Positions 15,982-25,150 of a DNA stretch of 48,493 nucleotides are shown here, one piece after another. Under the pieces are notes generated by a model. The model did no database searches, was not told the DNA's origin, and worked only from the letters and a program-made list of their open reading frames with translations. The number at the start of each line of letters is the position of its first letter. Position 1 is the stretch's first letter. The DNA comes from Solirubrobacteraceae bacterium (GTDB lineage Bacteria > Actinomycetota > Thermoleophilia > Solirubrobacterales > Solirubrobacteraceae): contig JANJTP010000001.1 in NCBI GenBank assembly GCA_024711025.1, positions 1-48,493 on the forward strand, in the 5' to 3' direction. The translations under genes and the position numbers were made by a program.

Positions 15982-16019
15982 TGCTGCTTGCAGATTAGCA
16001 GCGATCTGGCAAGCAGCAA
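15982..16019 (-). promoter_or_regulatory. Phasin promoter overlapped by an operator-like inverted repeat
   Basis: On the minus strand -35 TTGCTG (16019-16014) and -10 TAATCT (15997-15992) are separated by 16 bp. TGCTGCTTGC at 15982-15991 is exactly inverted as GCAAGCAGCA at 16009-16018. The pairing continues as AGAT (15992-15995) with ATCT (16004-16007), leaving one unpaired base and an 8-base centre. The palindrome covers the whole promoter. The CTGC/GCAG elements resemble sites described for the PHA-sensing repressor PhaR; which protein binds here is unknown. Confidence 0.6.
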
Positions 16020-16063
16020 GCACCGTGGGGCCGGTGGGGCGGCCGGCTGCGGGCTCAGGTCGC

Positions 16064-16199
16064 CGTGCGCCCGATCACGCCGCGCGCCCGATCACGCCGT
16101 GCGCCCGATCACGCCGTGCGCCCGATCACACCGTGCGCCCGATCACACCGTGCGCCCGATCACACCGTGCGTCCGATCACACCGTGCGTCCGATCACAC
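16064..16199. repeat. Eight 17-bp tandem repeats reaching into the carbonic anhydrase stop codon
   Basis: Eight units of the form CGTGCGCCCGATCACAC follow without gaps, with ordered changes along the array: CACGC in the first three, CACAC with GCGCCC in the next three, CACAC with GCGTCC in the last two. The last unit supplies the TGA stop of the carbonic anhydrase gene on the minus strand (16194-16196), and the gene's final codons continue the unit. Confidence 0.92.
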
Positions 16200-16691
16200 C
16201 GTGCACGAGACCTCGACCAGGCGGCCTACCTCGACCTCGTAGACGAAGCCGCGCACGTTCTTGTGCAGGATGAACGGGCTGGCCTCGATGCGCGCCATCG
16301 AATGGCGCACGTCGTCGGCGGCGTCGCCGACCCAGTCGACGCTCCACTGCGGCTCGAAGCCGGTCTCCGCGCGCAGCATCAGCCGCAGCTCGGGGTCGCT
16401 CATCTTCAGCATCCCGCAGTCGGTGTGGTGGATCAGCATGATCTCGCGGGTGCCGAGCAGCCGCTGGGAGATCGCCAGCGAGCGCTCCACGTCGGGGGTG
16501 ATGATGCCGCCGGCGTTGCGCAGGATGTGCGCCTCGCCCTTGCGCAGGCCGAGCATCGCGAAGAGCGAGAGCCGCGAGTCCATGCAGGCGACGATCGTGA
16601 GCTGCTTGGTCGGGCGCAGCGCGAGGCCGCCCTTGTCGAAGCCCTGCGCCCAGGCAGTCGCGTTCTCGACCAGCTCGTCGATGGCGGACAT
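16194..16691 (-). CDS. Beta-class carbonic anhydrase
   Basis: The 165-residue zinc enzyme interconverts CO2 and bicarbonate. The zinc ligands and active-site dyad are visible as CMDSR (residue 36 on) and HTDCGM (near 90), with GGIITPDVERSLAISQ between. The length and spacing match the small actinobacterial type represented by Rv1284. It is 42 bp downstream of the ferredoxin gene on the same strand, so the two may be co-transcribed. Its C-terminal codons and stop lie in the 17-bp repeat array. Confidence 0.9.
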   Translation of the reverse strand: MSAIDELVENATAWAQGFDKGGLALRPTKQLTIVACMDSRLSLFAMLGLRKGEAHILRNAGGIITPDVERSLAISQRLLGTREIMLIHHTDCGMLKMSDPELRLMLRAETGFEPQWSVDWVGDAADDVRHSMARIEASPFILHKNVRGFVYEVEVGRLVEVSCTV

Positions 16692-16733
16692 CCGTGCTTC
16701 CTCCTCCTCGCTCCGCCGACCGGCGGGGCGACG

Positions 16734-16997
16734 TCAGCGGTTGGCGTAGTAGTCGGCGTTCACCTGCGCGAAGCGCTGCCACTCGTCCGGCAGCTGGTCC
16801 TCGGCGAAGCAGGCGTCGACCGGGCAGGCCTCGACGCATGCATCGCAATCGATGCACTCCTCCGGATCGATGAAGAGCTGATCGACCTTGTCGTAGTCGG
16901 GCTCGTCCGGCGTCGGATGGATGCAGTCGACGGGGCAGACCTCGACGCAGGAGTTGTCCTTGACGCCGATGCAGGGCTCAGCGATGACGTAGGCCAT
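16734..16997 (-). CDS. fdxA: Seven-iron [3Fe-4S][4Fe-4S] ferredoxin
   Basis: The 87-residue electron carrier has the cysteine pattern of FdxA/FdxC-type bacterial 7Fe ferredoxins: C-x7-C-x3-CPVDC in the first half and CIDCDACVEACPVDAC in the second. An acidic C-terminal tail ends in DEWQRFAQVNADYYANR. The ATG at 16997 starts the typical MAYVIAEPC. The partner is unknown; the carbonic anhydrase gene follows. Confidence 0.92.
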   Translation of the reverse strand: MAYVIAEPCIGVKDNSCVEVCPVDCIHPTPDEPDYDKVDQLFIDPEECIDCDACVEACPVDACFAEDQLPDEWQRFAQVNADYYANR

Positions 16998-17091
16998 GTG
17001 GGAACTCGTTCCTGGTGGTGCGCGGGGCGGGTGAAAGCGGCTCGCAAGATTACCGGCCGTCGTGCTCGCGCGCGGTACGCTGGCCGACGCG

Positions 17092-17973
17092 ATGCTGCTG
17101 CTCACCGGCGCCACCGGCATGCTCGGCTCGACGCTCCTGCCCAGGCTGACAGCCGCTGGGATCCCGGTCCGCTGTCTGGTGCGCGACCCGCGGCGGCTGG
17201 GACCCGAGCGGGTGCGGGTGCAGATCGCGCTGGGCGATCTCGCCGACCCCCCGTCGTTCCGGCACGCGCTGCGCGGCGTGCAGACCGTCGTGCACCTCGC
17301 CGCAACCGTCCGCGATCAGCCGGGCGGCTCGATCGAGGAGCTTGGTGGGATCGCGACCTGGCGGATGGTCGAGGCGGCCGAGCGCGCGGGCGCCGAGCGC
17401 TTCGTCTTCAGCTCGGCGCTCGGCGCGACGGCACACGATCGCACGCGCCTGCTGCGCTCCAAGGCACTGGCCGAGGACGCCGTCGCCGGGTCGCGTCTGA
17501 CGACGACGATCATCGCGTGCTCGCTGCTCCACGCGCCGGGAGCCGGCCTTGTCAGGATGCTCGAGCGGCTGTCGCTGCTGCCGGTGGTGCCGCTCGTCGG
17601 TCACGGGCGGGCGCTCGTGCAGCCGCTCTGGGCCCAGGACGCCGCCGACTGCATCGCGGAGTGCCTGCGCCGCGAGCCGCGAGTCCGTCACGAGCGCTTC
17701 GAGCTCGCCGGCCCCGAGACGCTCAGCTACGCGGCGCTGACCCGCATCGTGACGGGCGCCCTGGGACGCCGGCGCCCGCTCGTGCCGGTTCCGGAGGGGC
17801 TCGTACGCGGCGCGCTGCGCACGAGCGAGCTGCTGCTCGACGGTCGTGCCCCGGTCACCTGGGACGAGGCGGAGATGGCGACGGTCTCGCTCACGACGCC
17901 GCGCGGCGCCGCCGATGCGCGCATGCTCGGGGTCGAGCCGCGTCGTCTCGTGAGCGTGCTCGGAGCGGGCTGA
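17092..17973 (+). CDS. NAD(P)-binding atypical SDR (NmrA/NDUFA9-like)
   Basis: The 293-residue product begins with a Rossmann fold, LLLTGATGMLGSTL, giving the GxxGxxG nucleotide loop at 6-12. VVHLAATVRD and RFVFSSALGAT match the atypical extended SDR/NDUFA9 group, while the catalytic YxxxK is not evident. Members act in quinone biosynthesis, complex I assembly or redox sensing; no specific role is readable. ATG at 17092 begins the Rossmann strand at once. A TACGCT hexamer at 17076-17081 and no Shine-Dalgarno suggest a leaderless mRNA; GTG at 17062 is the alternative. Confidence 0.78.
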   Translation: MLLLTGATGMLGSTLLPRLTAAGIPVRCLVRDPRRLGPERVRVQIALGDLADPPSFRHALRGVQTVVHLAATVRDQPGGSIEELGGIATWRMVEAAERAGAERFVFSSALGATAHDRTRLLRSKALAEDAVAGSRLTTTIIACSLLHAPGAGLVRMLERLSLLPVVPLVGHGRALVQPLWAQDAADCIAECLRREPRVRHERFELAGPETLSYAALTRIVTGALGRRRPLVPVPEGLVRGALRTSELLLDGRAPVTWDEAEMATVSLTTPRGAADARMLGVEPRRLVSVLGAG

Positions 17974-18052
17974 GCCCCGGGCTCGCCGGGCTCGCGGGCC
18001 GGCCCATAGCGCGGCGCGGCGGGCGATCCACCGCGGCGCGGGCGCGCCCCGA

Positions 18053-18109
18053 GCCGAGCGGCGCGCCTGCAGCCGAGCGGCGCGCCTGCAGCCGAGCGGC
18101 GCGCCTGCA
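18053..18109. repeat. Three exact 19-bp tandem repeats
   Basis: GCCGAGCGGCGCGCCTGCA occurs three times without gaps at 18053, 18072 and 18091. Confidence 0.95.
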
Positions 18110-18115
18110 GGAGTT

Positions 18116-18158
18116 GTGGCTGCAGAAGCTCAGGTATGGGTTGTGTTTCTGCAGCCAC
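18116..18158. repeat. 12-bp perfect inverted repeat with 19-nt loop
   Basis: GTGGCTGCAGAA at 18116-18127 is exactly inverted as TTCTGCAGCCAC at 18147-18158. It may be a structured RNA, a protein site, or the termini of a small non-autonomous element; nothing in the loop identifies it. Confidence 0.85.
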
Positions 18159-18277
18159 GTTCCCGTCGCGGCGGCGACGGCACGGAGGCGGCGCGCTTCT
18201 GTCGCAGAGCGTGCGCGATCCGCAGGCGTAGCGGGTCTCGCTGGAGGTCGGACGATGAGACGTGGAGACGATCGGAA

Positions 18278-18297
18278 CGCCGCTCTGCTGAGCGGCG
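18278..18297. terminator. GC hairpin between convergent genes
   Basis: CGCCGCTC and GAGCGGCG form a perfect 8-bp stem around a TGCT loop. It lies between the SDR gene and the opposing amidase gene, so it may serve either. There is no T tract. Confidence 0.45.
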
Positions 18298-18330
18298 GCC
18301 TTCATCACCCGGAAGCTGGTCCAGTTAGGT

Positions 18331-18366
18331 CGCCGGCGACGCCGGCGACGCCAGCGACGCCCGCGG
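18331..18366. repeat. 9-bp tandem repeat adjoining the amidase stop
   Basis: Two exact CGCCGGCGA units and two diverged copies run from 18331 to 18366, ending 3 bp before the TAG (18370-18372) of the minus-strand amidase. Confidence 0.8.
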
Positions 18367-18369
18367 CGG

Positions 18370-19821
18370 CTAGGCGACCGCCACCGGTGCGCGGCGCTCC
18401 GCCCAGGGACGCGCCTCCTCGAGCTGCGTCGCGAGCGCCAGCAGCGCGCCCTCGCCCTCCGGCTGGCCGATCAGCTGGACCCCGATCGGCAAACCGTGCA
18501 GCTCCTCGTGGAACAGCGGCACGCTGATCGCCGGCGAGCCGGTGAGGTTCGAGATCGGCGTGAACGGCGTGAAGAGCGACGAGCGGTCGAAGGCGGACAT
18601 CGGCTGGCCCTCGTCGCAGGTGTCGATCGTTCCCAGCGGCACCGGCAGCTCCGCGAGCGACGGGCAGAGAACCGCGTCGAAGCGGGCCGTCCAGTCGACC
18701 ATCCCGCGAGCGACCGCCTGCAGCATCATCTCGACTCCGAGGTACGTCACCGCGTCGATCTCCTTGGCCATCCGCCACAGCGCCATCGTCAGCGGCTCGA
18801 GGTCCTCGTCGGTCGGCTGGCGACCGGTGAGCTGCACCCCGAACGCGGTCTGCGTGGAGATCATCGGCGCCCAGAGCACCGCGAACTGCTCGATCAGACC
18901 GGGGATCGCCCACGGCGGGTCCTCCTCGACGACCTCGTGGCCGAGCTCGCGAAGCAGGCTCGCGGCCCCGTTCAGCGCCTCGAGCACCGGCCCGTGGACC
19001 TGTGCGCCCTCGACCGGTGGGAGCGATGTCATGGCGATGCGCAGCCGCGCCGGCGGCGTCCGCGCCTGGTCGGCGAACGGCGCGCTCGGCGGGGCGGCCC
19101 AGGCGACGTCGCCGAGCTGGTGGCCGGCGAGCACGTCGAGCGCCAGCGCGGTGTCCTGCGTCGTGCGCGAGAGGACGCCGTCGACGCCGAGGAAGGAGTA
19201 GCCGACGAACGGCCCCTGGGTGATCCGCCCGCGCTGCACCTTGAGGCCGACCAGGCCGCAGCAGGCCGCCGGGATCCGGATCGACCCGCCGCCGTCGTTC
19301 GCGTGTGCCAGCGGCACCATCCCGGCGGCGACCGCTGCCGCCGAGCCGCCGGACGAGCCGCCGGTCGTGCGCTGCGGGTCCCACGGGTTGCGGCTCGCGC
19401 CGAAGCGCCGCGGCTCGGTCGTCGCGACGATCCCGAGCTCCGGCAGGTTCGTGCTGCCGACGACGATCGCGCCGGCCCGGCGCAGTCGCGTCACGAGCGT
19501 CGCCTCGGCCGGCGCCGCGAAGTCGCCGAAGAACGACGAGCCGAACGTCCAGCGCCTGCCTGCCACGGGCCGGTTGTTCTTGATCGCTATGGGGACGCCG
19601 GCGAGGGGCCGCTCGTCGCCGGGCGCGATCGCGTCGGCCTCGGCGAGCGCGTCGTCCGGGTACACGTCGATGAACGCGTTGTACGTCGGGTTCAGCAGCT
19701 CGATCCTCCGCAGCGAGGCCTCGACGAGCTCGCGTGCGGACAGCTCGCCTCGACGGACCAGCCCGGCGAGCTCGCCCGCCGGGCGGAGCATCAGGTCGGC
19801 GTCGGCTGCTGCTCGGGGCAT
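18370..19821 (-). CDS. Amidase-signature family amidohydrolase
   Basis: The 483-residue serine amidase has the Ser-cisSer-Lys triad: Lys81 in IAIKNN, cis-Ser156 in [15 protein letters not shown] and nucleophile Ser180 in [10 protein letters not shown]. It lacks GatB/GatC neighbours and so is more likely a stand-alone catabolic amidase than GatA. The C-terminal half ([21 protein letters not shown]) is complete. AGGAG lies 7 nt before the ATG. It is divergent from the citrate synthase at 19934; the substrate is unknown. Confidence 0.88.
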   Translation of the reverse strand: MPRAAADADLMLRPAGELAGLVRRGELSARELVEASLRRIELLNPTYNAFIDVYPDDALAEADAIAPGDERPLAGVPIAIKNNRPVAGRRWTFGSSFFGDFAAPAEATLVTRLRRAGAIVVGSTNLPELGIVATTEPRRFGASRNPWDPQRTTGGSSGGSAAAVAAGMVPLAHANDGGGSIRIPAACCGLVGLKVQRGRITQGPFVGYSFLGVDGVLSRTTQDTALALDVLAGHQLGDVAWAAPPSAPFADQARTPPARLRIAMTSLPPVEGAQVHGPVLEALNGAASLLRELGHEVVEEDPPWAIPGLIEQFAVLWAPMISTQTAFGVQLTGRQPTDEDLEPLTMALWRMAKEIDAVTYLGVEMMLQAVARGMVDWTARFDAVLCPSLAELPVPLGTIDTCDEGQPMSAFDRSSLFTPFTPISNLTGSPAISVPLFHEELHGLPIGVQLIGQPEGEGALLALATQLEEARPWAERRAPVAVA

Positions 19822-19933
19822 CGTCGTCTCCTATCGCTGGTCGGGCCCCAGCCTATCCACGACGACGAGGCGCGCATGATGCGTACCTGACAACCTTCGT
19901 CGCTGTCGATCCCACCCGTGCAGGGAGCATCAC

Positions 19934-21040
19934 GTGAGCGACGTCCAGTCCGGACTCGAGGGCGTAGTCGCCTTCGCCACAGAGATCGCCGAGCCCGACA
20001 AGGCAGGCGGCGCGCTGCGCTATCGCGGCGTCGACATCGAGGACCTGGTCGGCACGGTGCCGTACGAGAAGGTGTGGGGTCTGCTCGTCGACGGCAGCTT
20101 CGACCCGGGCCTGCTTCCGGCTGAGCCGCACCCGCTGCAGATCCGATCGGGCGATCCGCGTGTCGACGTCCAGTCGGCGCTGGCGATGCTCGCGCCGGCG
20201 TGGGGGATGGGCCAGCTCCTCGACATCACCGACGAGCAGGCGCGGATCGACCTGGCCCGGTCCTCGGTGATGGCGCTGAGCTTCGTCGCGCAGTCGGCGC
20301 GCGGGCTCGGCCGGCCGTGGGTGCCGCAGAGCCTGATCGACACCGGGACCACGATCGCCGAGCGCTTTCTGCTGCGCTGGCGCGGCGAGGCGGACCCGCG
20401 ACACGTACGCGCGGTCGACGCGTACTGGATCTCCGCCGCCGAGCACGGGATGAACGCCTCGACGTTCACGGCGCGTGTCGTCGCGTCGACCGGCGCCGAT
20501 GTCGCGGCGGCGCTGTCGAGCGCCGTCGGAGCGCTCAGCGGCCCGTTGCACGGCGGTGCTCCCCTGCGCGTGCTGCAGATGCTGGACGAGGTCGAGGCGA
20601 GCGGCGACGCCGAGGGCTGGGTGCGCGCCGCACTCGACCGCGGTGAGCGGCTGATGGGCTTCGGCCACCGCGTCTACCGCGCGGAAGACCCGCGCGCGCG
20701 GGTGCTGCGCCGCACCGCCCGCGATCTCGGCTCGGAGCGCTACGAGGTCGCCGAGGCGCTGGAGAAGGCGGCCCTCGCCGAGCTTCGCGCGCGCCGTCCC
20801 GACCGTGTGCTGGCGACGAACGTCGAGTTCTGGTCGGCCGTCGTGCTCGACATGGCGCAGGTGCCGGCGGAGCTGTTCACGAGCATGTTCACCTGTGCGC
20901 GGGTCGCCGGCTGGTCGGCGCACATCCTCGAGCAGAAGCGCGAGGGGCGGCTGATCCGGCCGACCGCGAAGTACGTGGGCCCCGGGCCGCGGCCGGTCTC
21001 CGCCGTCGGCTCCGCGGCGTCCGGCGTCGCGCAGACGTAG
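19934..21040 (+). CDS. citA: Citrate synthase, short CitA type
   Basis: The 368-residue enzyme condenses acetyl-CoA (or propionyl-CoA) with oxaloacetate. The conserved histidines are in AEHGMNASTF, GPLHGGAP and GFGHRVYRAEDPRA. The third catalytic position is in NVEFWSAVVLD, with Glu where most citrate synthases have Asp; I recall the actinobacterial CitA group also having NVEFW. GTG at 19934 follows CAGGGAG. A second, longer citrate synthase lies at 45138-46466. 2-Methylcitrate synthase activity cannot be excluded. Confidence 0.85.
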   Translation: MSDVQSGLEGVVAFATEIAEPDKAGGALRYRGVDIEDLVGTVPYEKVWGLLVDGSFDPGLLPAEPHPLQIRSGDPRVDVQSALAMLAPAWGMGQLLDITDEQARIDLARSSVMALSFVAQSARGLGRPWVPQSLIDTGTTIAERFLLRWRGEADPRHVRAVDAYWISAAEHGMNASTFTARVVASTGADVAAALSSAVGALSGPLHGGAPLRVLQMLDEVEASGDAEGWVRAALDRGERLMGFGHRVYRAEDPRARVLRRTARDLGSERYEVAEALEKAALAELRARRPDRVLATNVEFWSAVVLDMAQVPAELFTSMFTCARVAGWSAHILEQKREGRLIRPTAKYVGPGPRPVSAVGSAASGVAQT

Positions 21041-21107
21041 CCCGGGGCCGCGCCGCGGAGCGCGGCGCTCCCTCGCGTGAGCCTCGAGCGGCTTCCCCTG
21101 CCACGCG

Positions 21108-21241
21108 CGGCTCCATGTCACGCACCCGGCTCCACGTCACGCATCCGGCTCCACGTCACGCGCGCGGCTCTACGCCACGCGCGCGGCTCCACGCCACGCA
21201 CCCGGCTCCACGCCACGCCGCCCGGCTCCACGTCACGCGCG
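21108..21241. repeat. Seven 19-bp tandem repeats
   Basis: Units of the type CGGCTCCACGTCACGCGCG start at 21108, 21127, 21146, 21165, 21184, 21203 (20 bp) and 21223. They vary at ACGTCAC/ACGCCAC and in the last three bases. A degenerate eighth unit may precede at 21089. Confidence 0.9.
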
Positions 21242-21292
21242 CGGCCTCACCTGCGCCCGGCGCGGCCCACGCGCCCCTGCCCGCGAAAGCGC

Positions 21293-21322
21293 GAGGGCCC
21301 GGCGCGTCGGCGCCGGGCCCTC
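21293..21322 (-). terminator. Strong hairpin terminator of groES-groEL
   Basis: GAGGGCCCGGCGC and its exact complement GCGCCGGGCCCTC form a 13-bp stem around a GTCG loop. It lies 32 bp beyond the groEL stop. The trailing T tract is weak (GCTTTCGC). Confidence 0.85.
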
Positions 21323-21353
21323 GTCGAGACGACTCGTCCGGGGACGAGCGTCC

Positions 21354-22982
<1,629 letters not shown>

Positions 22983-23008
22983 GTCTTCTCTGGTTTCTCC
23001 TGGTGGGC

Positions 23009-23302
23009 CTAGGACTCGACGACCGCGAGCACGTCGCTCTCGCGCAGGACCAGCAGGTCCTCGCCGTCGACCTTGATCTCGGTGCCGCCGTACTTGCTGT
23101 AGAGGACGACGTCGCCGGTGGCGACGTCGAGCGGGATCCGCTTCTCGCCGTCCTCGTCCCAGCGGCCTTCGCCCGCGGCGACGACCTCGCCCTTCTGCGG
23201 CTTCTCCTTCGCGGTGTCGGGGAGCACGAGGCCGCTGGCCGTCGTCTCCTCCTCGTCGATCGCCCGCACGATCAGCCGATCGCCAAGGGGCTTGAGCTTC
23301 AT
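23009..23302 (-). CDS. groES: 10-kDa co-chaperonin GroES
   Basis: The 97-residue lid of the GroEL chamber begins [16 protein letters not shown] and contains the mobile loop [19 protein letters not shown]. The C-terminal strand [27 protein letters not shown] is also typical. GGAGG lies 8 nt before the ATG at 23302. It is the first gene of the groES-groEL operon, about 85 bp downstream of the predicted transcription start. Confidence 0.97.
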   Translation of the reverse strand: MKLKPLGDRLIVRAIDEEETTASGLVLPDTAKEKPQKGEVVAAGEGRWDEDGEKRIPLDVATGDVVLYSKYGGTEIKVDGEDLLVLRESDVLAVVES

Positions 23303-23356
23303 CTGGTGAACCTCCGTCAGAGGGTTCGTGGGTGAACGTCCAATGTGCCGAGCATG

Positions 23357-23383
23357 TTGGCACTCGCAGGGGGGGAGTGCCAG
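23357..23383 (-). promoter_or_regulatory. CIRCE operator 1 (HrcA site), in the leader
   Basis: TTGGCACTC, nine bases, then GAGTGCCAG: the CIRCE arrangement bound by the heat-shock repressor HrcA. It lies just downstream of the predicted transcription start. Confidence 0.85.
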
Positions 23384-23396
23384 GCCAGCGGGCCGG

Positions 23397-23426
23397 ATGA
23401 TAGCGGCACGGTGAGGCCGCTGTCCA
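23397..23426 (-). promoter_or_regulatory. groES-groEL promoter
   Basis: On the minus strand -35 TGGACA (23426-23421) and -10 TATCAT (23402-23397) are 18 bp apart, giving a start near 23390. It lies between two CIRCE sites. Confidence 0.7.
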
Positions 23427-23434
23427 GCGTCTTG

Positions 23435-23463
23435 CTCGGCACTCGCCACGCGAGAGTGCCGAG
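23435..23463 (-). promoter_or_regulatory. CIRCE operator 2 (HrcA site), upstream of -35
   Basis: CTCGGCACTC and GAGTGCCGAG are exact inverted arms around nine bases. It lies just upstream of the groES -35 element. Confidence 0.8.
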
Positions 23464-23552
23464 CGGTGCGAGAGTCGGCGCCCCGGAGGCAGGCTGTGCC
23501 CGGGGATGCCCGCCGCGGCCGCCCTGCCCGCCGCGCCGCACGCGCGCGCCGA

Positions 23553-23951
23553 TCAGTTCTGCGCGCCGCCGATTCCGAGCCGCGCGTCGGTGTACGACTG
23601 AGGGTTCTCGATGATCTGCGAGAAGCGCACGACGGTGACGATGTCGTCCATCGTCACCGGCCGGCCGTAGATCTGCTCCAGGAAGTGGATCATCTCGTCG
23701 TGACGGCGGAACTCGGGGTTGTCGTGCTCGATGTCGCGCGGGCTGAGGTCGCGGACGCGCTTGACCTCGACCTGGTCGATGACCGCCTCGAAGATCTTCT
23801 CGCGCGGCGAGTACTGGTAGCCGATCGTGACGAGGACCGCCTGGTTCTTGCGGTACTTGTGCGACTTGTCGCCGAGTCGGATCGTGGCCGACTTGCGCCC
23901 GCGACGGAGCTGGTCGGCGAAGATCGTCGAGTAGAAGTTGAGGACCTGCAT
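23553..23951 (-). CDS. ASCH-domain protein
   Basis: The 132-residue protein is one ASCH (PUA-like beta-barrel) domain, with [12 protein letters not shown] near residues 21-32 as the family signature and later [19 protein letters not shown] strands. ASCH proteins are thought to bind RNA; some are amidohydrolases or nucleases. ATG at 23951 was preferred to GTG at 23963 because a -10-like TAGGGT covers 23967-23962, suggesting a leaderless transcript from about the ATG. Function in this organism is unknown. Confidence 0.75.
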   Translation of the reverse strand: MQVLNFYSTIFADQLRRGRKSATIRLGDKSHKYRKNQAVLVTIGYQYSPREKIFEAVIDQVEVKRVRDLSPRDIEHDNPEFRRHDEMIHFLEQIYGRPVTMDDIVTVVRFSQIIENPQSYTDARLGIGGAQN

Positions 23952-23964
23952 CGGCGCGCCCACC

Positions 23965-24435
23965 CTACCGGCCCGCGTGCCGCAGCGACAGCTCGAGCGC
24001 GACCATCTCGCGCTCCCCGGCGTAGCTCAGCTCGTCGCCGGCTCGCTCGAGGTCGAGCCAGCGCGCCTCCTCGATCTCGGCGTCGCGATGGCTCGCCGGA
24101 TCGCCGGCGCGGGGCGTGAAGCGGAAGAAGACGACCCGCTTCGCAACCCGGCGCCCGCCCCGTCGATACCAGTAGCGCACCTCACCCAGGCGCCCCCGCG
24201 GCTCGGCGTCGACGCCGGTCTCCTCGCGAACCTCCCGCCGTGCCGCCTGCTCGGGGCTCTCGCCCGGCTCGGGGTGGCCCTTGGGGAGCGTCAGCACGCG
24301 CCGGCCGGCGGCATCGCGGCGCGTCGGCACGATCACGAGGCACTCCGGGCCGGCGGGCGCCTCGCGAACGACGACGCCGCCGGCCGACAGCTCGCGCTCG
24401 ACGGCGCCGACTGCGACCTCGCCGCCGGTCTCCAC
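23965..24435 (-). CDS. Nudix hydrolase
   Basis: The 156-residue pyrophosphohydrolase carries a complete Nudix box, GHPEPGESPEQAARREVREETGVD, near residues 55-78. The glutamates coordinate Mg2+ for cleaving a nucleoside diphosphate linked to X. The GTG start at 24435 lies one base after the stop of the Crp-type gene (TGAC-GTG), so the pair is translationally coupled. The N-terminal strand GAVERELSAGGVVVRE fits this start; a longer frame upstream overlaps the Crp gene and is not used. Substrate unknown. Confidence 0.87.
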   Translation of the reverse strand: METGGEVAVGAVERELSAGGVVVREAPAGPECLVIVPTRRDAAGRRVLTLPKGHPEPGESPEQAARREVREETGVDAEPRGRLGEVRYWYRRGGRRVAKRVVFFRFTPRAGDPASHRDAEIEEARWLDLERAGDELSYAGEREMVALELSLRHAGR

Positions 24436-24436
24436 G

Positions 24437-25138
24437 TCAGTAGACGTAGCCGGAGAGCGCCCCGGGGTCGTGGACGAGGATCCTGCCGCGCCCCTGGCGC
24501 ACGACGCCGGCGCGCTCCAGCGTCTTGAGGAAGCGGCTGGCCGACTCGCGCGAGGAGCCTGCCAGCTTGGCGACGTCGGCCTGCGTGATGCGCAGCAGAA
24601 CGTCGCGCTCGCCCACCCGCGGGTCGGCCTCTCGCTCACGCTCGACGAGGTCGGCGATCGCCGTGGCGACGCGGCTCTGCACCGTCTGGAAGGACTGGCG
24701 CGCGAGCCGCTCGTTCGCCAGCCGCAGCCGCCGTCCCAGCGAGATGACGAGCTTTGTCGCTATCTCGCTGTGGTCGCGCATCAGCCGCCGCATGTCGCGC
24801 CCGAGAATCGCGATCGCCTCCACGTCGTCGAGCGTCTCGACCGTCGCCGAGCGCTTCTCGTCGTCGAACATCGCCAGCTCGCCGAACGTGTCCCCGGGGC
24901 CGAACTGGGCGAGCGTGATCGTCCTGCCGTCGGGGTGCTCGCGCACCGCGCGAGCGTTGCCGACCCGCACGATGTAGCAGGTGTCGCTGGGGTCGCCCTC
25001 GTGGAAGATCCGCTGGCCCGGCGCGAACGAGCGCCGCACCGCCACCTCCGCTACGCGAAGCAGGTCTTCCTCGCCGAGCGCCTCGAAGACCGGGATCCGC
25101 CCGAGCAGCCGCGCGGTCTCTTCGTCGGCCGTCGACAT
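24437..25138 (-). CDS. Crp/Fnr-family transcription regulator
   Basis: The 233-residue product has a cyclic-nucleotide-binding domain (about 10-130) with FGPGDTFGELAMFDDEKRSATV as the phosphate-binding cassette. A dimerisation helix follows, then an HTH_Crp domain (about 165-225) with DVAKLAGSSRESASRFLKTLE as the recognition region. The R-S-A pair of the cassette is kept, consistent with cAMP-type ligands. It lacks the cysteines of Fnr. It sits between the glycerophosphodiesterase gene (12 bp away) and the coupled Nudix gene in one run on this strand. Confidence 0.9.
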   Translation of the reverse strand: MSTADEETARLLGRIPVFEALGEEDLLRVAEVAVRRSFAPGQRIFHEGDPSDTCYIVRVGNARAVREHPDGRTITLAQFGPGDTFGELAMFDDEKRSATVETLDDVEAIAILGRDMRRLMRDHSEIATKLVISLGRRLRLANERLARQSFQTVQSRVATAIADLVEREREADPRVGERDVLLRITQADVAKLAGSSRESASRFLKTLERAGVVRQGRGRILVHDPGALSGYVY

Positions 25139-25150
25139 GGCCGGGCCAAT

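Larger units (their letters stand above)
17974..18369. other. 396-bp gap with layered repeats and hairpins, no supported gene
   Basis: Between two convergent genes lie a 19-bp triplication, a long inverted repeat, a GC hairpin and a 9-bp repeat run against the amidase stop; each is listed separately. Open frames cross it on both strands, but they have no start signal and run into the neighbouring genes. From 18116 to 18260 the base composition is less GC-rich than its surroundings. Confidence 0.6.
21041..21353. other. Intergenic region holding a 19-bp repeat array and the groEL terminator
   Basis: This 313-bp stretch between the convergent citA and groEL genes contains the repeat array at 21108-21241 and the hairpin at 21293-21322. 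I see no coding signal in the rest. Confidence 0.7.

Noticed and set aside
16064-16199. CRISPR array at the 17-bp repeats
   Set aside because: Units are contiguous with no spacers and no cas genes are near.
17727-18308. Minus-strand frame crossing the 18.1-18.3 kb gap (starts VMKAAAQQSGVPIVSTSHRPTSSE)
   Set aside because: The first 40 residues look protein-like, but the frame soon passes through the 19-bp repeats and into the opposite gene, and it has no ribosome site; kept only as part of the unexplained gap.
16065-18527. An 820-residue plus-strand open frame starting in the repeats
   Set aside because: It is repeat translation followed by shadow frames of carbonic anhydrase, ferredoxin and the SDR gene.
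21108-21241. CRISPR or attachment-site array
   Set aside because: Contiguous 19-bp units without spacers; no integrase gene in the window.
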